64,000 nt of DNA from Nemopilema nomurai. Its lineage: Eukaryota > Cnidaria > Scyphozoa > Rhizostomeae > Rhizostomatidae. This document shows positions 52,601 to 63,807 of the stretch, one piece after another (within the stretch, counting starts at the first letter, position 1; each line of letters opens with the position of its first letter). Where the stretch lies: contig ML133461.1 in NCBI GenBank assembly GCA_003864495.1, forward strand, positions 1,394,414 through 1,458,413, given 5' to 3'. The translations under genes were made by a program, and so were the position numbers. The notes below the pieces were generated by a model. It was given only the letters and a program-made list of their open reading frames with translations. It was not told the DNA's origin and did no database searches.

Positions 52601-55600
52601 GACTACAACTCACGTTGACAGTGTGCGCCAAGAAAGCCGGCTGGACATTCGCACACATAGAGATTGTGGATTGTCCTCTTTGCGATTTTGGTGTATCCCT
52701 TTGGCTTGGCACGTGAAACACGACTTCTCTTTGAATTTCGCGCCTTTTCGCTCATTACAGCATCCACAACTTTCTTTGTTATTTCAGCGACAGTGGCCTG
52801 ATCAACTTTGTGAGCATCCTTGTCATGAGCCTCCAGGTGCTCGTTGCCATGCTCGTCTTCTTTGTCGAGAGAACCGACTTCTTCCGCTACTCCTCCACTA
52901 TGACTTTTAAACTTTGCTGCGTCCGGAACTACAGCGTGACCGTGGTAGCCCACGTTTTTCAGGTTCGCGTGAGCGTTGAATGTTATTCGCTCGTCGTCTT
53001 TTTCGTCATCATAATCATCATTCTCAGGATGATGTTCGGTGAATGGGTGTTCCCCGTGATGAGGGTGCTCCCCTAAAGCTCCTTCGTGGATGCTGTTTGC
53101 TTCTTCGTAACTGACATGATCATGATCGGCTCCGATGTGTGGAGCCACTTGCTCGTGCAAGGTATCAGAATGAACCAATTCTGTGTCATCGTCGTAGTGG
53201 TGATTTCGATGCTTATGCTCAGAGCTCTCGTGCGCCAGTTCTAGTTCCTCCGACGGTTCGTGGGGATGTGCGCGATCTTTGTGAAATAGATGACTTATAG
53301 CAGACCAGTCAGAATCGTGGTGATCTGAATCCATTTTGGGGAGCTGCTTGTGCATATCCTTGTGACTGATATGCGTGACGTCACTATTGGTGGCTTGGTC
53401 GTGCTCCTCGTACAACGCTGGGTGGTGGTTGGCTGTGAAGCTGTTATCGCCAAGCGGCTCGTCATCAGGCTCAACAACATCAACAACACTTTCATCTCCT
53501 CCGTGCAGTAGGCTGGTGAGGGCGCCTTCGTGAAGATGCAGCTCGTTGATTTCCTTCAGGTGACTTTTGCACTTTCCTCCATTGTGACAAGGGTTCGGTA
53601 CACATGGGTCCCAGTCTGTAAAAAGGGTAACACGACATGTCATCAACATATACAATATCCCATATTCTTGTTATTCAGGTGATTTCTAGACCTTTTGCCA
53701 TGTGAAACGCAGCTTTCAACTGCACATTGTTTGTAGTCATTCGATGATTCTGTCAGTTGAGCTCGTAGAACATCCGCGTTTATTGTCTTTTTCAAGGTAC
53801 TAAATTTTGCTTTGAAATGGCTAAAAGCTATGGTAGCTGAATCTCATGCTCAGTTTTTGCTTATAAAGTTAGATGCCCTGTTATGTGGTCTGATGAGACT
53901 TCATAGTATGGTATCACTCCTGCAATGAGTCACGATAACATCAAAAATGGGATCGCTCTAAACAGACATCGCATCGCCCTATAGAGGCATTACATCGCTC
54001 TATGGTTCCTGTATAGCGTACATATGCATAGGCAAGGGTGACGCGTTTATTAATCAGAAACATACCGGAGCAGTCGTGCCCATGGTAGGGGAAGGCACAT
54101 TCACAGGCGTATCCGTGCGCTGTATTCGACGCAATGCATGTTCCTCCATTTTTGCATGGATTCGGAAGACAAATGCTCTCTATGATAAACAAATCAATAA
54201 TTATAATGCGTTAGTCCAAATTAGAGACAATAGGGGCATAACAGCAGAGTTAAGGAACACGATCTTTATCCTAACTCGTCAGGGTTGGAGAAATGACATG
54301 TTCCGTAAAAATGACGCTTCGAAATGTTACACGGTTGGTGTTCTTGCAGTAATATGGTTATGACCTGTCTTGGCAAATTTTCCAGCCCGTCCGTATAAAT
54401 TCCCCCGCTTCATCTTAGCTGGCTACAATTTCTGAGAGTAGAAAGCCTGTCAATGTTATGAACAAATTAATAAAGTGAAAAAGTGCTTTGTGGTGCAAAA
54501 CTTTACAGTGAAATGTATGCGAAACTGCAATGAATACTAAGTATGCAAAAATTAGTTCCGCTTTTTATTGCCATTGTGAAATTAATAAAGAAACAATCCT
54601 TATTTAATACCACTCAATGACAGTCGCACTGCTGACGTCACTTGCTGGATAAAATTGATCCCTACAGTAAAACGTCACTTTCAAATCGCAAGGTGCCTTC
54701 TAGAGAAGTATCATGGTTGACAATACTTGCTTGAATTTCACTTACGTTCACACTGACCACCGAGGAACCCAAAGGGACAGTGACAAGTGTACGATCCGAT
54801 TTCCTCTACGCACTGACCGTTGTTGAGACAAGGATTAGACTCACAGAATGCTTGCACTGAAAATTGAAATGAATCACAAACACCATGCGATATTAAGTGC
54901 AGAAATAATCAGACGTGAAACTAAAAACATGGCAGAAAGATCGGAAATGTCCGGTGTGGGAACAAATGTATATAAGGCTTTTAAAATAGCTTCAAAGAGG
55001 CTTTTACCTTAAATGCTCTTGAGAGGAGACAATAGACGTTGAGCTCCTTTATAATGCTTCACTAGATATGGGCTTGCTAGAAAAACCTAGCCATGGCTTG
55101 TTACATTAATACCAAGCATAATTATTGATACAGAAACATGATGCATATGGTCTATCTTCTAACGAGAGGTCTATCTTCTAACATTAAAATTTCTAGAGTA
55201 CCTTCGCAAAGCTTTCCAGCGTATCCAGATTGACATTCACAAATGTATTCCTTCTCTCCTTCGTAGCAATGTCCACCGTGACGGCAAGGGTTTGGATGAC
55301 AAAAGCTTGAAACTGAAAGCAAATCAACAAATACTTTGTCAAGGTAAATTTTATTCACCTTTTTTATTTTCTAACAGATTTATCAGATTTACTGATTACT
55401 TATTCTGCATGCTTATAAAAAGCTTCGAATGTGGCACAAAGGTCTAATGTAACGTCAAACGAAAGAAAAGAGCATTTCTACACTTTAAAAGTTATTCGAA
55501 AAGATATTCAGAAACATAAAGATAAACTGATTGTCCAACTTGATGTACCCAGGACTAGATCAGCAAAGCTCCCAAATGGGAACTTAAACGGGCCAGAAAA

Positions 55601-58600
55601 GTGCGGATCACAAAAATGATAGATTTTTTCAACAAACGAAATTGTTCATATCTTAATTACAACAATACTCTTCAATGCTTTAATATTCCTTGTAAGCGAC
55701 ATAATATGATACCATTGAGGAAACAAGGATCACAATAGCCTTATAAATCTTTCCTAAGAACAGTAGCGTCTACAGTTACTTTTTGTAAGTTCGTTCACCC
55801 ACCTTCGCAATGTGTCCCTCTGTGACCATCTATACAGGAACAAATGTATCCTGCTTCGGTTATTTGGCATGCTCCTCCGTTTTGACATGGACTTGCAAAG
55901 CAGGGGTTTGTCACTGAAATGCAACAGAAATTTAAGGTTGAACAAGCCTAGCAATCAAGTTATCAGAAGAATGTAGATGCCTGAAAACAAGATATCGACT
56001 TCCCTGCCACTGAAATACATGGTGAATGAGTAAAATTCTTCTAAAGGTGCAAAGGTCCATGCCACTTTCTAAACCTGATTAGTGACAAATAATGTCTTTG
56101 CAATAATTCTTTGAAAGGTTCTACCGGCCTTTTATTTTTGACGAAAAAAATTACTTAGTATGACTTAGAGTAAATACTCCATTACATGATCGTATTAGTT
56201 TTGTCATACTTTGCCTCCTTTTCATGATTGCTCTAGCAAAAGTCAGAAAGAGCTCTAAATTTAGTAAATGAGAAAGCCGACAAAGCAATAGGGCTGTAGC
56301 GCTGTAGCAAATCATTTTGAAAACAGCTCGTGAAAAGGGAAGAAAAGTGAGACGCTTACATTCACACGATGGTCCATGGAACTTGATTGGGCAAATGCAG
56401 TGAAACATGTCTCCGTTATGCGTGCACGTTCCGCCATTCAGACACCGGTTGGGAAAGCACTCGTTGCGAACTGAAATGGAAAATTCTTCAGCTTGGTTTT
56501 CTAGCTACAGCGAAGAATGTGCGAAGAGTATGTAAAAATTCGATTTGTTATAGTGTTGCAATGAAATACCAGAGCTTTGTGTTGTTGTTGTTGTTGTTTG
56601 GCCACTGTTGCAAACTTTTATTACAAAACAACAGTTGAAATGAAAAAGCTGGCAGTGGAACATTTGTCTCTTTGAGTCATAACAGTCACAAGTAGACAAA
56701 GTTGCAGACTGCAAAAAACTGAGCTCGGTTATCTTCGGTTGGTCGTAAAGTGAATTATGGTTATCTTGTCTAGTTTTAGAGCTGGAGCTTTTCCATAGGT
56801 TTAAAATAAAAGAGGCCTAGCTGAAGAGTCTTAGAAAAACATTTTGTGATGTGAGTATTATGTTGTGAAAGTGATCATAACCGAAACGTTTACTACAAGC
56901 TGACATTCCAGCTACCAATACATTCGAAAGCCACAGGATAATAGTTTCTTGTTTCATAGAGAGTGCGAAAAAATAACCGACCCGAGCGGGACACCACATA
57001 ATAGAAAACTTCTCGTTGCTATTAATATTTTTTCCCTTTAAAACTACTGCTCATCGGTGAATGAATGTTTCAAAATGTTGTTGATAATTATTGGAGAAGG
57101 TTGTGATGCAATGCCACTTACGTTCGCAAAGATCTCCTGCCCAGCCCTCGGTGCAATTGCAAACAGTGACACCTGGCTTTAACTCAGTGCAAAGACCATT
57201 CATACAAGGATTAGGATCGCATGGATCTTTCTCTAGAATAGAAAAAAGGCACGGTATTCTTTAAAGTAAGAAAATCTGACAGCTTGATAAGAAGGCACAA
57301 ACGCTTTTTGCATTCTAAAAGTACTAAATAATTGATTACACGTTTCAAGTAAATACCTATGTTAAATATAAATAGATTTCTTTCCAATGTCGTAAAATTA
57401 GAAGAATAGTCAATGTGTATCAAACCGTATATCCTTTGATTTATTGTTAAATCTGGCTATTTTTTTACAAAGGATTTACTATCAATGTCCAACGACAAAG
57501 TAAACGACAGAGGCGGAATCAACAACACAAACGTATTTGAAAAGATGGAGCAATTAATGCCAGCAGCCACCGAATCAATATGCGAGACAATCACCTTGCA
57601 CTGCTACTTGTTACTATGCGTAACATAACATACAAGTATGTCACATTGCAAGAATAGTATGTTATTCAAGTAGAATAAAGGACATCAGAATGTACAGTCT
57701 TGTGTTCTTCAGCATAAAATTTTTGAATGTCAGTAACGATTCAGTATACCATTTAAATGCAGAGCTTTTGAGCATTGGTTGGTTGGTTGCTATTATTTGT
57801 ATAGAAGATTGAATAGTTACCCTGACAGTCTTTTCCACGAAATCCTTCCTGGCACAAGCACGTGTAGAACGGACCTCTTCCCATGCACTTTGCCTTGTTG
57901 GCACACGGATTGTGTGAGCATGGATCAAGCTCTAAAAGAGTCGATTTCATTGAGCAAGAATTGTCAATAGAACTGGGTCATGCATAAAATGGGTCATGCA
58001 TATATGTACGTTTGAAAGGGTCTCTACGCAAATAAATAAACAGACTCATCTAGCTGCAAACTACCCAAGTGTGATTCAAAGTCCAGCTGATATTGAGGCA
58101 TTAAATTTAGAATTTGATTGGCCTATTCTTTGCCACCTTCCTTGAATATTTTTGAGACATCGATTAGGAGAAAAATTTTTATGAATATTAGTCCGTTAAC
58201 TAACCACCTACTAACTAACTAAATTCAAGCTATCAGCGGCAGATGACGAAAAAAGAAAATTTATAAACGAGATGAAGATCAGATGTAAAGTTTTTCAGAT
58301 CATAAAGAGAAAGGCTGGCAAAAGCACCTTGGCATGTCTCTCCTTTGAAACCAAGAGCACAGGTGCACTTGAAGTCTTGATCCGTTTCAATGCACTTTGC
58401 CCCATTCATGCAAGGATGAGATACACAGCTCAGCGGTACTGTAACAAAAGGTACAATTTTTAAAACATTCTTGTTACCGATTTAAGCCTGTAGAAATCTT
58501 ATGCTTGATGTTCGTATGTTTGGTGTAAATAAAAGCTGATCCCAATGATTGCTGGTGCTTTTCCATGCCGTGAATTTTAGGAACGCCATTATGTACTTTG

Positions 58601-61600
58601 CACCAAGAAGGTCTTTAAACTTGAATATCTTGTCGTGTGAGTCTTATACTTTTATTTGTATTTGCTTTAAATACATGGACGTTTGATGAGTAATAAGTTC
58701 TTTTAATAAGCCTAAAGAGCTATTTTAATGCTTAATTCATACGGTGATCACTTACAACGGCAATTGACTCCTTTGTAACCATAGGAGCAAATGCATTTGT
58801 AATCCGACCCAACCTGGACACAGATCCCGCCATTCTCGCATGGATTTTTCTTGCAGAGGTCTGGAACTAGGATGAAGCAGACGATTTACTGATGGTGGTA
58901 TTTACCATGTTCCGATCACCATTAAAGGCAAAGCAGATTCAAAACACTAGCTAGCACTTAGCAAACTAAACGAGTTCTTTCTAAATGTGCAGTTGGCAAT
59001 CAAGACTTATGTTAACAGGTGGAGATCTTACTGGAACAGTCTTCGCCATGGTAGCCCTCCAAACATTGACAACTGAAACCACGATCAAGGGCAACACAAG
59101 TAGCGCCATTTTTACACGAAGAAGCAGGACACGTGGTCTGCTTTGTCACTTGCTTCACAATGGTCGCTGAAAGGAAACAAACTTGTAGTCTTAACATTGA
59201 TTAACATAAATCAAATTGGGTAAATGAAATTTAATAAGATATTCTAACAAAAACTTTGTACAGACGCAAATTTTAAAGTGCTTTATAGACATGTGTAGCA
59301 GTAAGCATTAAGAGGGTCCTGAGATAATTTACTTTGCAAAATTATGCTGACATCTGTCATGCCTGCGTAATTTTTCTAATCTAACTGCTGATATAAGCTC
59401 CTTAGAAAACGGTTGGGCTAGGCAAAGAGTAACATATTCATGGCATTAAGCTTGCTGAATTGGAACTTTTCTCCATGACATACTCGTGCTTGCATCCAAA
59501 ATCATTCTAATATCCTCTCCCTTTTTTGCTGTTGTCATACCTTATGGCTCTTGTGACGCCATGTTGGATCATTTTACACCATTCAATACACTGAAGGAAG
59601 TATATAGCAGAGACTCCACCTACTTGTATTGCAGCTGCAATCTGCACATGAGAATCCTTCTTGCAAAGACATTCAAATGAAGTTCCGGCATCTTTGCAAA
59701 AGCCACCATTTTTGCAGGGGTTATTTCGGCATGGGCTTATTTTGTCTGTACAAAGCAAAATCAATTTGAGGTGTGCATTATGATTTTAATTGACATCAAG
59801 TAGCTTAGAACTTGGTCATACAAGAAAAAATGGGATCGTTCAAATGTCAGCACTTGTCCTTGCACGCCGGAGCATAAGTCAGGGCTAAAGGCACATTATT
59901 TGGCACTGGTTTTAAAAGAAACGCTCCCTTCTTTTGTCAGTGAACCTTGACTGCTTTGAAAGCAGAACTGTTCGTGTATAACCATTCATGGATAGGCAAT
60001 ATTGAATTGGAGACAAGAAATCGAGTCGTTTGAAAATGGGGAAGCCCTTCCATATTAGACGTATGCAAAAAGATATATGCTCAGTGGACGACAGTTTGAT
60101 ATGACATGTCTTTGACTCTTGTAGTTGATGTGGCATAACCAGTATTAACAATGATGCCATGAAAACAGCACGTACCTCCACAGTACCTTCCCTCAAAGTC
60201 TGCAGTGCATTGGCAGTTGAAATCGGATTCTAATTCGATGCACGTGGCCCCGTTGTGGCATGGATTGGAGAAGCAAGCTGCAGGGACTGCATGCAAACGG
60301 GAAAAATCGTGAATTGTTTGTCATGAACAAGACATATGGCGATTAAAGATTAAAAACGTAAATTTGGTAAGAGTACTTTATAAGTAAAATGGGCGAGGAA
60401 TGTTAACAAAAATCATAAAAATAAAATACATATTCATCAGCCACGTTTGCTTATATAGAATTATAGACGGAAAAATGGTTCCTTGTTCCTGTTGTTGGTA
60501 TTGAAAGGAACCTTATATATGTAACTAAGCAGCATTTTGGTCCATTATCTGTTGCCTTCAAGCAAAAAAACAAGTCTGGATTCGTAGTTTTTATCTTCAT
60601 CTATTTGAAGTGTTCAAACTCCCCTCCAAATATAAAGTTTATTCAGCCTCTTTTAGTCAGCAGCCCTGAAACATTTGCCACCACAGTCAAATGAGTTTCG
60701 CCAGTTTGCCAATAATACTCGAGTCTCCTTTATAAATCATGTAAAACGCTCGAGGCAAGAGTTGTCTGTTCATGCATAGGCGCCGACTACGTGGGGGCTT
60801 GGGGGCTCGAGCCCCCCCTGGGGATTGCTATGGGGGGGCTCAGCCCCCCATGGGAATTTCGTTTGAAATCAATCAAAGAATTGAACTGATGATACTGTAG
60901 ACCATGATGTTATATCTGCTTTATTAAAATGTTTTGTTTTGTTATTATACATACTACATATGTTGTATTACGTTATTAAAGCGACAGGTAATTTCTCTAC
61001 CTTTCGACTTTTTTTTAATTGATTTTAAATTCAAATTTTGAGCCCCCCCTGGGAAAAATAAAAGTCGGCGCCTATGTGTTCATGCCATGCCTTTTGTGAA
61101 TCTAACTGAATTAGGTTCTCGCATTCTTAAACTGATGTTGTGCGATCACGGACACATCGAATAAAAACGTAAACGAGGCATTCCAGCCACAAGGAATCAC
61201 AAACAGACTCACGTGAACAGCTCGGACCCTTGTAGTCTGCTGCGCATGTGCAGAAGTATCCGCTGTCATGCAGCGTGCATGCTCCATCGTTTTTGCATGG
61301 GTTCGGCTTGCAGGTAACAGCAGGAACTGAAATTTGAAATTTGCCAAATTATTATTTAGCATTAGTTGATACTATAAGGGAACAATCATCATTATCATTA
61401 TTATTATCAACAATCAATCATTTCAAGCCTCGATCAGGCGAAGCTTCGGCTTTCCATGGATCATAGTGAGGTCATTCACTTCCATGAGATGGGCAAGCTT
61501 CAGTCAGAAACCCTTGTGCGGAAAGCTTCTAGAGTGGCATTCAAGTACGAATTATACGGTAACTAAAGTTTCTCCTGTTTTCCTCCTTTGTACTGGTATC

Positions 61601-63807
61601 GAAAATGCTGTTATCAAGGAGTACTAAGACCCATGTCCCTCTCCCGTGTAACTCCCACTCAAAATTAGAATTCCAAAAGGTCATAGGCAACAGGACTTCT
61701 TACAAAGAATCTTAGAGAGTGCGGAAAAATAACTGACCCGAGCGGGACTCGAACTCACGACCCTTGACTTTGTGCGACAAGTGCTCTACCGCTGAGCTAT
61801 CGAGTCATTAGAATTCTCTAATCCGCATCCTCTCAAATACCCTTCCTAGCCAACCCACTGTTTTCCAAGTTTCAAATCTCTATTTCGTCTCCCAACACCA
61901 TTAACTATTTACTTTAAATCCTATCAATTACAAATGTTATTCATACTTTCACAGAAATGCCCATGAAATCCGCTCCTGCAGCTGCACTTGAACCTTTCAC
62001 CCCTGTGGTGAGCACAGGTTCCTCCGTTGAGGCACGGCCGATGTCTACAAGGGCTGTGGTGATGGCGGTTGTGAAAATGGCTGTGGCGATTATGGAGACC
62101 AAGGCTCAGCACATCGTCACCGAAGTTCAACATGTCTCTGTCTCCTACAATTTCAATAGCAGCAGAAATACTAACTCATAAAGCAAATTTGCAGCTTCAC
62201 GAAATACATGGAATGACAGAATTGTATAATGTAAGTCCTTGTAGTTTGATTTCAACATCACTTCTTATATGATGTCGTACTTGAGAAGTACTGTTTTATT
62301 GATCTGCGTTTGCATTTTTTGAGCACGTGCTTTAGTAGTTTAAACCTCCTCAATATTTTTTTGAAAATCACCCATCTCATTGCTATGCAGTATTGCTATG
62401 GTAAGCTACTGCCATTATTGTTGCAAGTACAGGTTTTTGTACCGGACCAGGCAATAGCAATGGCCGCAAGACACACAACGTAATCGTACAGAAGATTCAT
62501 GGGAAAACGAATCTACCAGAACCGCAGAACCGTAACCCCCGGGTATGCAACATCATCAGGAATATTTTTAAGGTTCTTTGCTAAAGCCATTATCGTATGA
62601 CTAAATAAAGAATGTGCATTGAAAGAGGCGATTTAAGTACAAAATTGTTGATTTATTTGTTTAAGCTAAAGCTCAAAGTTAAAGCATTTTTACTAGAAAG
62701 GCTAGGTTGGTAATGTTTATGACTAAAATCTGATATTCATCTCTGATCAAGCTACATCCTACATCTTCGCTGAGTGCATTGCCTTTAATCTGCCTATGGC
62801 ACCTGCACTTCTTGTCTGGTTCTTTAGTCTAGCTTCGCAGCCTCGTCTACAGATAGCCATGAACAATGGAGTGTTGTAACACGCAGACGCTGTAAATGGA
62901 TGGGTATCTGAATCTACTCTGTTTCCCTTGGTGAACTGAGTTATAATTTGGTAGAATGTTGCCCTATAGATTTCGAATCCTACACCTAGCAATGGTATTA
63001 GAAATCGGCACTTGGGTATGATGTCAGACTCTTTGAAACATAGATGCATATCGCAAAGATGAGGAAAATAATTTTACACTGATGGTAGAATGATTTACTA
63101 GATTTAGATTACGGTAGATTTTGCAACAGTTGATAGAATGTAATTGCAGCAAAAATCAATTGTTTGAAACTTTTCCCCAAAAAGACTATAATGAGTAGAG
63201 GCTGAGCAAATTCTCTGTGTGAATCAGCAAATTCCATCACAAGCCCTTATCATCACTGGTCTCCATCTTCGTCCAGTCTCTTCTTCATTTTTAAAGTTTA
63301 ATGCGTTTACTCACCGTATGCGTGCGAGACGTCGTGAAAAGCAGTTGGGGAAAGCCCCTGGAAGTTGTTTGGGATATCAACAAGCTCTGCTCCCGCGGGC
63401 AATGTCGACGAGGGTATGTTCCCTTCGCTTTCATCATCAGCCACAATCACTGGGTTATGGTTCCCGAATCTATACAGACTGCTTCTTCGAAATTTTGGGG
63501 TCGGAACAGTATCCTTCACTGAACCTTTCCTGTCCTGTACAAGTGGAATCGGGTGTGCAAAGCTTTTTGCTGCAATCTTTTTTATTCTTTGCGAAAACCA
63601 CTCCGGATACAATTTTAGATTCCTACGGTGAAGTTCAGAACTTTCCTTGCTTTCTACAGACGTAGGAGAATGCCCATCTGCGTCCTCTGATTTGCTCTTA
63701 TCAGAAACAATACTTCCAAACATTGACCCTTTTGGTAAAGCATCATGTCCTTTGCTTGCTGCAAAACAACACCACAACAGCAAAGCAAAATGCACCCTCA
63801 GCAGCAT
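42512..63807 (-). CDS. Secreted multi-EGF, histidine-rich matrix-type protein, 28 exons (about 1,740 aa)
   Basis: One minus-strand gene. A signal-peptide exon is followed by 25 exons that each carry one EGF-like domain, then a 20-residue linker exon and a C-terminal exon. Every internal exon begins after 2 bases of a codon and ends with 1 (phase 1-1), so all splice in frame. Two exons, 59624-59745 and 47194-47341, are one base short and one base long. Their errors cancel in total length (5,223 nt). There is no transmembrane segment after the EGF block, so the product should be extracellular. Three tracts are rich in histidine: before the first EGF, inside the EGF of exon 16, and in the last exon. 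This suggests metal or mineral interaction, an inference only. I recognise no named orthologue; EGF-repeat secreted proteins such as fibropellins are the nearest architecture. It converges with EIF2B4. Component exons are listed separately. Confidence 0.92.
43270..43520. repeat. C/A-rich low-complexity repeat in the last EGF gene intron
   Basis: Imperfect tandem units of the type CCCCACAAAACC / CACCCCAC run for about 250 bases with very strong strand asymmetry (almost no G on plus). It lies between exons 27 and 28. Open frames across it are incidental. Confidence 0.8.
44060..49753 (-). CDS. EGF gene exons 17-26: last ten EGF domains
   Basis: Exons: 49643-49753, 48957-49073, 48549-48662, 48100-48195, 47770-47889, 47194-47341 (frameshifted), 46482-46631, 45902-46042, 45028-45186, 44060-44200. 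Later domains have longer third-to-fourth cysteine loops (up to about 27 residues) than the N-terminal ones. The domain at 48100-48195 differs: [15 protein letters not shown], then GYIGNGYKC, closer to the NAxC/GNG subtype of EGF repeat. All others follow the classic pattern, with clear GT donors and pyrimidine-rich acceptors. Confidence 0.9.
44964..44990. repeat. (ATA)n microsatellite
   Basis: About eight ATA/ATG units directly 3' of the EGF exon ending at 45028, within an AT-rich intron. Confidence 0.7.
46190..46325 (+). repeat. 16-bp tandem repeat, about 8 copies
   Basis: Direct repeats of ACCATGCAACCTCTTA with increasing divergence at the right end, inside an EGF gene intron. The unit is contiguous without spacers, so it is not a CRISPR. 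Confidence 0.9.
47194..47341 (-). pseudogene. EGF exon with a one-base frameshift (exon 22)
   Basis: 148 bases, one more than a multiple of 3. The first half reads [16 protein letters not shown]. An extra base in a three-T run (plus strand, about 47280-47282) then shifts the frame into a stop a few codons on. The following frame gives [14 protein letters not shown], the expected ending, in the right donor phase. An insertion in a homopolymer suggests a consensus error, but a real null allele cannot be excluded. Confidence 0.8.
49486..49553 (-). mobile_element. tRNA-like (Leu/Ser-type) SINE head or tRNA relic
   Basis: Read on the minus strand, TAGCCGAGTTGTTCAGGCG resembles an A box of the long-arm tRNA type. 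About 35 bases later TGTTCGATCC resembles a B box. Stems do not pair well enough for a working tRNA. Probably a promoter-derived SINE piece in an EGF gene intron. Confidence 0.35.
49754..52613 (-). other. Long intron after the split EGF exon
   Basis: 2.86 kb with the degenerate TTACG repeat and otherwise AT-rich sequence. I searched it for another cysteine-patterned exon and found none. Confidence 0.5.
50160..50400. repeat. Degenerate TTACG hexamer repeat
   Basis: For about 240 bases, units such as TTTACG, GTTACG, ATTACG and CTACG recur every 6 or 12 bases with heavy drift. A minus-strand reading gives a valine/asparagine-rich pseudo-protein ([20 protein letters not shown]), an effect of the six-base period. 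It lies in the 2.9-kb intron after exon 16. Confidence 0.6.
52614..53615 (-). CDS. EGF gene exon 16: EGF domain split by a long His/Asp/Glu-rich insertion
   Basis: The 1,002-base exon starts like every other EGF exon ([14 protein letters not shown]) and ends like one ([15 protein letters not shown]). Between the third and fourth cysteines lie about 305 residues (52654-53568) instead of roughly 10. The insertion is open and cysteine-free. By my count it has about 40 histidines, many in HH, HxH or HD contexts, plus acidic runs ([11 protein letters not shown]). Near its end is a basic stretch with possible furin-type sites ([12 protein letters not shown]). Acceptor, donor and 1-1 phase are normal, so it is one continuous exon. 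Metal or mineral binding is an inference; no known domain was recognised. Confidence 0.9.
54066..62144 (-). CDS. EGF gene exons 2-15: first fourteen EGF domains
   Basis: Exons: 61947-62144, 61213-61326, 60176-60286, 59624-59745 (frameshifted), 59032-59166, 58756-58866, 58328-58438, 57821-57931, 57122-57232, 56360-56470, 55803-55913, 55202-55312, 54746-54856, 54066-54179. Each intact one encodes the six-cysteine pattern C-x-x-NPC-x-NGG-x-C, then C-x-C-x-x-G-(F/Y)-x-G-x-x-C. Exon 2 first carries a His-rich leader ([16 protein letters not shown]). Most are exactly 111 bases long. I see no calcium-binding DxNE signature at domain starts. Confidence 0.9.
56958..56992 (-). mobile_element. SINE fragment related to 61713-61806
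   Basis: Thirty-five bases match 61713-61747 closely (GAGTGCG, AAAAATAAC, GACCCGAGCGGGAC). Only the tail and the end of the tRNA-like head remain. Confidence 0.55.
59624..59745 (-). pseudogene. EGF exon with a one-base frameshift (exon 5)
   Basis: This exon is 122 bases, not a multiple of 3, unlike its intact neighbours. The first four cysteines and the CLC pair read normally. The reading then continues [13 protein letters not shown] and loses the last EGF cysteine. In the next frame the same DNA reads EGFSCADC, the expected EGF ending, and meets the donor in the right phase. One base is therefore missing near 59660-59668, by mutation or assembly error. Confidence 0.8.
60775..61076. mobile_element. 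hAT-type MITE, copy 2 (302 bp)
   Basis: Same element as 22983-23283. Inverted repeats CATAGGCGCCGACT / AGTCGGCGCCTATG are flanked by a perfect 8-bp duplication TGTTCATG (60767-60774 and 61077-61084). It lies in the intron between the second and third EGF exons. The very high match between copies and the intact duplication indicate recent insertion. Confidence 0.92.
61713..61806 (-). mobile_element. tRNA-derived SINE
   Basis: The minus strand starts GACTCGA and has an A box (TAGCTCAGCGGTAGAGC), a B box (GAGTTCGAGTCCC) and a 3' TCGGGTC that pairs with all seven acceptor bases. The anticodon arm pairs only 4 bp with an 8-base loop, so it is not a normal tRNA. The head is followed by a GTTATTTTTCCGCACTC tail that recurs at 56958. 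This is the structure of a tRNA-derived SINE. It lies in the intron after the first EGF exon. Confidence 0.65.
62759..62889 (-). CDS. Possible alternative terminal exon of the EGF gene (short secreted isoform)
   Basis: An acceptor (TTTACAG) at 62890 opens two bases plus 42 codons and a stop, in the exact phase left by exon 1. The peptide includes [16 protein letters not shown] with three cysteines. A minus-strand AATAAA lies about 100 bases beyond the stop (near 62655). Joining exon 1 to this exon would give a secreted protein of about 207 residues without EGF domains. It could also be a separate two-exon gene sharing this first exon, or chance. Confidence 0.4.
63315..63807 (-). CDS. EGF gene exon 1: signal peptide and polar leader
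   Basis: Encodes 164 residues plus one base, ending at a strong GTGAGT donor. The start ([14 protein letters not shown], then AASKG) is a classic signal peptide with a likely cleavage near residue 19-20. The rest is polar and low in cysteine, with basic and acidic patches ([23 protein letters not shown]). No domain is recognised. The ATG chosen is the first in a frame closed upstream. Confidence 0.85.

Noticed and set aside
61735..61806. Functional tRNA gene on the minus strand
   Set aside because: Acceptor stem and A/B boxes are good, but the anticodon arm has only four pairs with a wrong loop size, and a fragment of it recurs at 56958; a SINE fits better.
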